Below, in pieces: positions 1 to 5,118 of a stretch of DNA of 5,118 nt. Source of the stretch: Deltaproteobacteria bacterium (lineage in GTDB: Bacteria; Desulfobacterota; Desulfobacteria; Desulfobacterales; ETH-SRB1). A model generated the notes under the pieces. That model saw only the letters and a list, made by a program, of their open reading frames with translations, was not told the origin of the DNA and searched no databases. Position 1 is the stretch's first letter. Every line of letters starts with the position of its first letter. The position numbers were made by a program, and so were the translations under genes. The stretch is taken from NCBI GenBank assembly GCA_003647525.1, contig QMMZ01000200.1, forward strand, positions 1 through 5,118. Reading direction: 5' to 3'.

Positions 1-1708
1 AAATTACGCTCTACACTATCAAACTCCATCCCAATTAAATAAATCTCTTTATTCATCGCCAAATATTTTTGCTGAAATACCAACATCACCCGATCAATCT
101 TTAATAAGCCATAAAGCCTGGGAACCCCTGGAAAATAACATTCATAAAGCAAGTATTTTAAGATGTGCATCCTTTAATAATGGTGTTAGAACAAGTAATA
201 TATATACACATACTTTTCTCATCGACAGTATGATTTTTGAAAAATATGATTTGCCAGTAATATCATTAATAACAGAAATGGAAAATCTATTTAGTGAGGA
301 TAGTGGCATTTATATTCCCGGTAAACATTTTAATTTGGATAACCCGGAAAGTACAGGGAACTACTTCCAAAGTGGTGATGCATGGGAAAGACCGGTGCAT
401 ATTGAATATTATGGAAATAATGGTGAATTTGGTTTTTCACAGGGTTGTGGTGTTAGAATACATGGAGGTAAAACCAGACATGCAGCTCAAAAATCATTAA
501 GATTATATGCCAGGCAAGAATACGGCGAAAATTATTTCAATTATCAATTGTTACCTCAGAAAAATCAAAATAAATATAAAAGAATATTATTAAGAACATC
601 TATGGCTACCTCATGGAAAGGAAACACCATGATAAATGATGTTTTGGCTCATGAGCTGGTCAGAAATCTAAATGTTGATTTTCAAGATTATCAACCAGTT
701 GTGGTATATATTAATGGAGAATACTGGGGCATACACAACTTGAGAGACAGGATTGATAAATGGTACATTGCATACTCTCACAATTTGCATGAAGATTCTG
801 TCATTTTTAGCTATGAAAAGAACTCTCAATTTAACAACCTGATTGATTATATTGAATCAAACAACCTTGAAGATGATAACAATTATGAATATTTGCTAAC
901 TCAAATAGATATTGATAATTTTATCGATTATCAGATTTCTGAGATGTTTTTCAGCAATTACGACTGGCCTTCAAATAATGTAACTCACTGGAAACCAAAA
1001 AAACCGGATGGCAAATGGCGATGGATATTTTATGATATTGATGATGGGTTTGGTGATTACACCTACAATATGTTTGTTCATGCTACTATGAATGATGACC
1101 AAATCACTTGGCCTAATTCCCCAACTTCAACACTTATATTCAGGAACTTACTAAAAAACCAATGTTTTGTTAATCAATTTATAAACAGGTATGCAGAAAT
1201 CTTAAATCAGAATTTTGATACCCATACAACTGAAAACAAACTATTCTCAATTAAAGAATTATATAAACATGAAATAAAACATCATATTTCAAGATGGGGT
1301 TACCCGGAAAATGAAACTCTGTGGGAAGAAGAAATAGAAAATGTGCTATTGAAGTTTGTTCAAAAGAGACCTTGTTATGTGGAATATAATTTAGTTTCTT
1401 TTTTTGGCCTTGAGGAATTTGGATTTACCTGTGAGATGAGTGATGTTAAACAAAGTGTAAGATTAGCTATTGTCCCAAATCCTAGTGACGGAATTTTCTT
1501 CATTTATAATAATACAGGATTAACTATAAATGGAAACATAATCATTACAGACGTTACAGGAAAAATTGTTTATACTGAAAATGACGTCTCTCTGGAAAGA
1601 AATGAAAAAAAATATTTTAACTTATCAGAAATGCCATCAAACACCTATATTTTAAACTTTTATAATACAAGTTTTTCAGAGAGAGAAAAAATAGTCATTA
1701 TTAATTAA
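1..1708 (+). CDS. CotH kinase family protein with C-terminal T9SS type A sorting domain (5' partial)
   Basis: The frame is open from base 2 to the TAA at 1706-1708, giving 568 visible residues; the start lies upstream of the window. The ATG at 230 (visible residue 77) is internal, because the 76 residues before it read as the end of a chitobiase/hexosaminidase C-terminal-like domain (KSLYSSP near the edge, then ILRCASFNNGVRTSNIYTH, about residues 1-75). The CotH domain follows, about residues 80-465: GGKTRHAAQKSLRLYAR at 155-171, EYWGIHNLRDR at 240-250, NYDWPSNN with D321 and N326, and FYDIDDGF with D345, D347 and D348. In the CotH family these acidic/Asn motifs form the catalytic and metal site of an atypical protein kinase fold; B. 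subtilis CotH phosphorylates spore-coat proteins. About residues 488-568 (PNPSDG at 492-497, then TDVTGKIVY and LSEMPSNTYIL) match a T9SS type A sorting domain, so the protein should be carried across the outer membrane and attached or released at the surface. Its substrate is unknown, and kinase activity here is inference. Confidence 0.9.
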   Translation, partial: NYALHYQTPSQLNKSLYSSPNIFAEIPTSPDQSLISHKAWEPLENNIHKASILRCASFNNGVRTSNIYTHTFLIDSMIFEKYDLPVISLITEMENLFSEDSGIYIPGKHFNLDNPESTGNYFQSGDAWERPVHIEYYGNNGEFGFSQGCGVRIHGGKTRHAAQKSLRLYARQEYGENYFNYQLLPQKNQNKYKRILLRTSMATSWKGNTMINDVLAHELVRNLNVDFQDYQPVVVYINGEYWGIHNLRDRIDKWYIAYSHNLHEDSVIFSYEKNSQFNNLIDYIESNNLEDDNNYEYLLTQIDIDNFIDYQISEMFFSNYDWPSNNVTHWKPKKPDGKWRWIFYDIDDGFGDYTYNMFVHATMNDDQITWPNSPTSTLIFRNLLKNQCFVNQFINRYAEILNQNFDTHTTENKLFSIKELYKHEIKHHISRWGYPENETLWEEEIENVLLKFVQKRPCYVEYNLVSFFGLEEFGFTCEMSDVKQSVRLAIVPNPSDGIFFIYNNTGLTINGNIIITDVTGKIVYTENDVSLERNEKKYFNLSEMPSNTYILNFYNTSFSEREKIVIIN

Positions 1709-1730
1709 GTGTTTAAAATTGTCAATCAAC

Positions 1731-1747
1731 AATAAATAATAAATAAT
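1731..1747. repeat. Short AT-rich tandem repeat (7-base unit, about 2.4 copies)
   Basis: AATAAAT is repeated in tandem, AATAAAT-AATAAAT-AAT, in the spacer between the CotH gene and porZ. It lies 13 bases upstream of the TATTTTTG box and occupies the position where a -33 element would be expected. It may be a flexible A-rich upstream element, or simply low-complexity spacer. It is seen directly; no function is shown. Confidence 0.4.
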
Positions 1748-1760
1748 CATCGAATAGTTT

Positions 1761-1768
1761 TATTTTTG
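1761..1768 (+). promoter_or_regulatory. Candidate Bacteroidota -7 box (TAnnTTTG) upstream of porZ
   Basis: TATTTTTG matches the Bacteroidota housekeeping -7 consensus TAnnTTTG at every fixed position. It is in the intergenic spacer, 88 bases before the porZ ATG, and would give a leader of roughly 80 bases for a porZ-recO transcript. Against it, no TTG or TTTG is found at the usual distance upstream (about 1738-1744 is AT repeat), and T-rich matches arise easily by chance in such sequence. No rho-independent terminator is visible between the CotH gene and this box, so read-through from upstream is also possible. Confidence 0.35.
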
Positions 1769-1856
1769 TCAGTTTTGATGCTTTGAATACAATATTGAAC
1801 CAAAAAATAAGTTAATTTGATTAATTCAAAACAGTCCATATAATAAAGTAAAAGAA

Positions 1857-4211
1857 ATGTCGATCCTTAAAAATATTATACTTTTCCTCTTCATTCAATG
1901 TTTGATTATCTCTTCAATTTTTGCCCAGGAGGTTGGCATTGGCGAATGGCGTGATCACCTGCCTTACCGAAGTACTGTCTCGGTTACTGCAAGCAAGGAA
2001 AATATTTATTGTGCCACGCCATACAGTATCTTTTACTACAATAAATCAGAAAATAGTGTCAATCGATTTACCAGGATATCAGGATTGAGCGATATTGGAA
2101 TTGCTCGTGTTGGTTTTAACCAGGACTATAATACATTATTGGTTGCATATAAAAATACAAACATTGACCTGGTGAAAGGGAATGTAATAATAAATATGCG
2201 TGACATCATTAACAGCGATGCCATAACTCCTGAAGAAAAGGTCATCAACAATATTATGTTTATTGATAATCTTGCCTATTTGTCATGTGGATTTGGTATT
2301 GTTGTACTCGATATTGATAAAGAAGAGATTGCTGATACATATTATATTGGACCAAATGGAACCCATATAAGCGTAAATGATTTAACATATAACGATACAT
2401 CGTTTTTTGCAGCTACAGAAGTGGGTATTTTCACAGCTTACCTCAACAATCCTAATCTTGCATATTTTGGATCCTGGTCACAGGATGAATCAATTCCCGA
2501 TCCGAATGCTTTCTATAGTTATATCATATACTGCAACAATAAGCTTTTTACAAGCAAAGCAACACCACAATACGGAGAGGATACGGTTCTTTATAATCAA
2601 AATTCAGTGTGGTTTTACAATAGTGAATTTTCCAATGTTGATGTTTTTGGTTTAAAATATTTTGATGGTGAGCTGTATATTCTTCATAGCTATTTTATCA
2701 ATGCTTATGATGCAAATTTAGAAAGGACCTTGAATATATATACTTATGATAACCTTGCTGGCCCACAACCCAAAGACCTTATTATTGACAAAGATATTAT
2801 GTGGATTGCAGATGGCAAAAATGGCCTGGTACGAAGAATTTCGGGAAACGATTACACATTCATTTATCCCAATGGACCTAATACTCCAGATGTATTCAGT
2901 ATGTCAGCAGCTGGAAATGATATTTATGCAGTTGCTGGCGGACGTGATTTAAGCTGGAATAACCTCTGGAAAAAAGTTAACATTTTTGCTTTTACTGACG
3001 ATGAATGGAATACCATTGATAAAACAACTGATGAATCACTTGATACTTTGCGAGATATGGTTAGTGTGGTTGTAAATCCTTTTGATCATTCACAAGTATT
3101 TGCAGGTTCATGGAACAGGGGAATGATTGAGTTGAATAATCAGGAAGTCAAAAATTTATATACCCCGGAAAATAGTGGTTTGGGTTATAAATCGAATCAA
3201 GGGCCTCCTGTTTGTAATGTGGGTGGAGTAGCAATTGATAAGTCAGGATATCTTTGGGCCACCAGTTCTCATGCAAATGAAATTTTGTCTGTCAGGATAC
3301 CTGATGGAACTTCTGTGGGCGAATGGTATTCGTACAACCTGGGTACTTTTTCAGGAAGCCAGGATGTTGGTACTTTAATCATCGATTCTTATGATCAAAA
3401 GTGGATTCAAATTCGTGCAGAACATTCCTTAATCGTATTTAAGAATAATGGAAATATTAACGAAGTAAGTAACATTGATGTTAAAGTTCTAACATCAGCA
3501 ACAGGTAATGGCAATATTCCAGGCAATAAGGTTTTTAGCATTGCGGAAGATAATGATGGTGAAGTTTGGATTGGGACAGATGAAGGTGTAGCCGTTTTTT
3601 ATTCTCCCGAAAATGTATTTACAAATTACAATTATGATGCTCAGCGAATTTTGATCCCACGGAATGATGGCACCGGTCTGGCCGACATACTTCTGGAGTT
3701 TGAAACCATAACCGCAATTGCAGTAGATGGAGCCAACAATAAATGGATAGGAACTGACAGATCTGGTGTATTCCATTTATCAGCTGACGGGCAAACAGAA
3801 TATAACCATTTTACAGAGCAAAACAGCCCGTTGTTTTCAAACAATATAACCAGCATTGTTATAAGTGAAAATGGAGAAGTTTTTATAGGAACTGCAAAAG
3901 GAATTATTTCATACAGAAGCAGTGCATCTCAGGGTGGTAAAATAAACAGCGATGTATATGCCTACCCCAACCCTGTTGAACCAGGCTATACTGGACCAAT
4001 TGCTATTAAAGGGCTGGTTACAAATGCCGACTTCAAAATTACTGATATCAGTGGACAATTGATTTATAATGGAACAGCTGAAGGTGGGCAAGCCATTTGG
4101 AACGGGAATAATTTCAGTGGACGCAGGGCTCAATCAGGAGTATACCTTGTGTTCGTTTCCAATGATGATGGTACTGAAAAATTAGTGACTAAAATTCTAT
4201 TCATTAACTAA
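1857..4211 (+). CDS. porZ: Type IX secretion system attachment-complex protein PorZ (beta-propeller surface protein)
   Basis: This is a 784-residue protein starting with a signal peptide (K5, hydrophobic run to I21, likely cleavage after IFA at residue 23), which supports the ATG at 1857. The mature N-terminus GIGEWRDHLPY and the stretch FGIVVLDIDKEEIADTYYIG are typical of the PorZ N-terminal propeller. Other propeller-like blades include MWIADGKNGLVRR (315-327) and NPFDHSQVFAGSW (407-419). Three clear regulator-propeller repeats follow: VWIGTDEGV (570-578), KWIGTD (629-634) and VFIGTAKGI (675-683). A sorting-domain-like C-terminal module occupies about 699-784 (YPNPVEPG at 703-710, then GRRAQSGVYLVF). 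In Porphyromonas gingivalis PorZ works at the surface with PorU, PorV and PorQ, binds A-type LPS, keeps its C-terminal domain, and is needed for cargo maturation. No strong Shine-Dalgarno is present; an A-rich AAAAGAA precedes the start, as is common in this phylum. The gene is coupled to recO downstream. A generic sensor propeller is a less likely alternative, since no membrane segment, kinase or DNA-binding domain follows. Confidence 0.9.
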   Translation: MSILKNIILFLFIQCLIISSIFAQEVGIGEWRDHLPYRSTVSVTASKENIYCATPYSIFYYNKSENSVNRFTRISGLSDIGIARVGFNQDYNTLLVAYKNTNIDLVKGNVIINMRDIINSDAITPEEKVINNIMFIDNLAYLSCGFGIVVLDIDKEEIADTYYIGPNGTHISVNDLTYNDTSFFAATEVGIFTAYLNNPNLAYFGSWSQDESIPDPNAFYSYIIYCNNKLFTSKATPQYGEDTVLYNQNSVWFYNSEFSNVDVFGLKYFDGELYILHSYFINAYDANLERTLNIYTYDNLAGPQPKDLIIDKDIMWIADGKNGLVRRISGNDYTFIYPNGPNTPDVFSMSAAGNDIYAVAGGRDLSWNNLWKKVNIFAFTDDEWNTIDKTTDESLDTLRDMVSVVVNPFDHSQVFAGSWNRGMIELNNQEVKNLYTPENSGLGYKSNQGPPVCNVGGVAIDKSGYLWATSSHANEILSVRIPDGTSVGEWYSYNLGTFSGSQDVGTLIIDSYDQKWIQIRAEHSLIVFKNNGNINEVSNIDVKVLTSATGNGNIPGNKVFSIAEDNDGEVWIGTDEGVAVFYSPENVFTNYNYDAQRILIPRNDGTGLADILLEFETITAIAVDGANNKWIGTDRSGVFHLSADGQTEYNHFTEQNSPLFSNNITSIVISENGEVFIGTAKGIISYRSSASQGGKINSDVYAYPNPVEPGYTGPIAIKGLVTNADFKITDISGQLIYNGTAEGGQAIWNGNNFSGRRAQSGVYLVFVSNDDGTEKLVTKILFIN

Positions 4212-4939
4212 TGTTACACAATACCCCTGGTATCGTATTTCATCAGGTTAAATATTCTGAATCAAGCGTTATTGCAAAAATATACACCGAATTATTCGGA
4301 CTGCAATCGTATATGATTCGTGGGATTAGGAGTAAAAAATCAAAAATCAAATCTGCCCTTTTACAACACCTTACCCTGGTCGACCTGGTGGTGTATCATA
4401 AAGCAAAAAACAATATTCATAACATTAAAGAAATAAAGATCGCTTATCCCTTTCAATCAATCCCATACAATATTCATAAAAGTTCCATCGCGGTATTTCT
4501 GAATGAAATACTTTATCATGTAATTAAGGAAGAAGAAGCCAATGAAGATCTATTTAAATTTTTATTCAACGCTATTCAAATCCTTGATTTAAAGGAATCA
4601 AACTATACAAGTTTTCATTACTACTTTTTAATGCAGCTATCCAAATACCTTGGGTTTTATCCGAAAACAAATTATTCAACTGTCAATTGTAATTTCAATA
4701 TGGAAGAAGGTAATTTTACAAATCAGAATGGGCCACAAAATATTTTCATCCCTCTTCCTTACAGCTTGTACATTTCTGATCTGACTTCCCTTTCATTCGA
4801 GAATTTTGATGTACTTAAGATTTCTCCAACCCACAGAAATCAATTACTTGAGATTATTTTGAATTATTACCGCCTGCATTTACCCATTGCACTTAAAATA
4901 AAGTCACATCTGGTTTTACAAACAGTTTTGAATGACTAA
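4211..4939 (+). CDS. recO: DNA repair protein RecO
   Basis: This 242-residue protein has the usual RecO length and plan. An N-terminal OB fold (about residues 5-80) opens with GIVFHQVKYSESSVIAKIYT and FGLQSYMIRGIR, followed by a basic strip (R37, R40, K42, K43, K45, K47) suited to DNA contact. A helical C-terminal part (about 85-240) contains KSSIAVFLNEIL, FHYYFLMQLSKYLGF and a final helix. RecO anneals complementary single strands and, with RecR, loads RecA onto SSB-coated DNA in the RecFOR gap-repair pathway in the cytoplasm. The four-cysteine zinc motif of some RecO proteins is absent; the only cysteine is C160. The ATG overlaps the porZ stop by one base (TAATG) and has no visible Shine-Dalgarno, so translation probably depends on ribosomes finishing porZ. 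The next methionine (residue 35) would remove part of the OB fold, which supports this start. Confidence 0.93.
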   Translation: MLHNTPGIVFHQVKYSESSVIAKIYTELFGLQSYMIRGIRSKKSKIKSALLQHLTLVDLVVYHKAKNNIHNIKEIKIAYPFQSIPYNIHKSSIAVFLNEILYHVIKEEEANEDLFKFLFNAIQILDLKESNYTSFHYYFLMQLSKYLGFYPKTNYSTVNCNFNMEEGNFTNQNGPQNIFIPLPYSLYISDLTSLSFENFDVLKISPTHRNQLLEIILNYYRLHLPIALKIKSHLVLQTVLND

Positions 4940-4947
4940 TCAGGATC

Positions 4948-4973
4948 TTTTTATAAAATTCTAAGGATAAAAA
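4948..4973. terminator. Possible weak AT-only hairpin between convergent recO and lipB
   Basis: TTTTTAT (4948-4954) can pair with ATAAAAA (4967-4973) around a 12-base loop, in the 46-base gap between two convergent genes. The arms give a T-run on one strand and an A-run on the other, as in a bidirectional terminator. The stem has no G:C pair and the loop is long, so the hairpin would be weak. The position argues for it more than the structure does. Confidence 0.25.
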
Positions 4974-4985
4974 ATAAAACTTATT

Positions 4986-5118
4986 TTAAATATCTTCCAA
5001 CTGAAAATTAAAAACCTTTTCCAAAGACTTTAGAAGCTTTTCTTTTACCTCTTTCAATTCAACCTCCTTTCCCAATTCCTTTTGCATGGAAGTAACTCCT
5101 TTATCGACAAAACCACAG
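4986..5118 (-). CDS. lipB: Lipoyl(octanoyl) transferase LipB, C-terminal end (5' partial)
   Basis: Reading the minus strand from the window edge, one base of a cut codon is followed by 43 complete codons and TAA (complement of 4986-4988). The peptide starts CGFVDKGVTSMQKELG, continues through a charged helix (ELKEVKEKLLKSLEKVF) and ends QLEDI. The CGxxDxGVTS block is characteristic of LipB, where it follows a proline (PCG) and supplies the catalytic cysteine that forms the acyl-enzyme intermediate. The leftover base here is C, which fits a proline codon ending in C. LipB moves octanoate from acyl carrier protein to a lysine on lipoyl domains of 2-oxoacid dehydrogenases and the glycine cleavage H protein; LipA then inserts sulfur. 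The gene converges on recO and must have its own transcription unit. The call rests on a short but diagnostic stretch; the catalytic lysine region lies outside the window. Confidence 0.8.
   Translation of the reverse strand, partial: CGFVDKGVTSMQKELGKEVELKEVKEKLLKSLEKVFNFQLEDI

Noticed and set aside
294..500. Plus-strand open frame overlapping the CotH gene, and similar ones at 2407-2655 and 2746-2952 in porZ
   Set aside because: They are out-of-frame shadows of well-supported genes with no recognisable protein features.
1718..1733. ATTGT-N6-ACAAT hairpin just after the CotH stop as a terminator
   Set aside because: It is a five-pair stem with a single G:C pair and no following T-run; too weak to call.
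1816..1830. Inverted repeat TTTGA-N5-TCAAA upstream of porZ as a possible operator
   Set aside because: The arms are only 5 bases, do not extend further, and such repeats are expected often in sequence this AT-rich.
1839..1844. TATAAT, a perfect sigma70-type -10 hexamer before porZ
   Set aside because: It is only 12 bases from the ATG, lacks a -35 partner, and Bacteroidota do not use this promoter consensus; AT-rich chance match.
1857..1901. Cysteine 15 of PorZ as a lipoprotein lipidation site
   Set aside because: The preceding residues FIQ do not fit a lipobox (Q just before Cys), and a standard signal peptidase I site follows at residue 23.
3495..4133. Minus-strand open frames within porZ (3495-3776, 3641-3856, 3909-4133)
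   Set aside because: They are antisense to a strongly supported gene, resemble no protein I know, and have no start signals.
1..5118. Signs of a mobile element, CRISPR array, tRNA/rRNA or defence system
   Set aside because: I read both strands and saw no transposase, spaced repeats, structural RNA or defence genes; all substantial coding space is accounted for.

Overview
The window looks like chromosomal DNA from a member of the Bacteroidota. The evidence is low G+C, a secreted protein ending in a type IX secretion system (T9SS) type A sorting domain, a recognisable T9SS component (PorZ), and a RecO of the Bacteroidota style. I cannot place it below phylum level.

Layout, left to right. (1) Positions 1-1708, plus strand: the 3' part of a large exported CotH-type protein. 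The frame is open from base 2, so the ATG at 230 is an internal methionine and the true start lies outside the window. The visible part carries the end of a chitobiase/hexosaminidase-C-like domain, a CotH kinase-like domain with its key acidic motifs intact, and a C-terminal T9SS sorting domain. (2) Positions 1709-1856: a 148-base AT-rich spacer with a short tandem repeat and a -7-like box (TATTTTTG) of the Bacteroidota type. (3) Positions 1857-4211: porZ, a beta-propeller protein of the T9SS attachment complex with a signal peptide. (4) Positions 4211-4939: recO, overlapping the porZ stop by one base (TAATG). (5) Positions 4940-4985: a short AT-rich gap between convergent genes. (6) Positions 4986-5118, minus strand: the last 43 codons of a gene that looks like lipB (octanoyltransferase), cut by the window edge just after its catalytic cysteine.

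How the genes relate: the CotH protein is predicted T9SS cargo. PorZ is predicted to sit on the cell surface, where the T9SS removes sorting domains and attaches cargo to the outer membrane. recO (recombinational DNA repair) is translationally linked to porZ with no obvious functional tie. lipB (lipoate biosynthesis) is a separate transcription unit on the other strand.

I see no CRISPR array, tRNA or rRNA, insertion sequence, phage gene, or convincing novel system. The points most worth a second look are the intact kinase-like motifs in a secreted T9SS cargo, the cargo/machinery neighbourhood, and the porZ-recO overlap.
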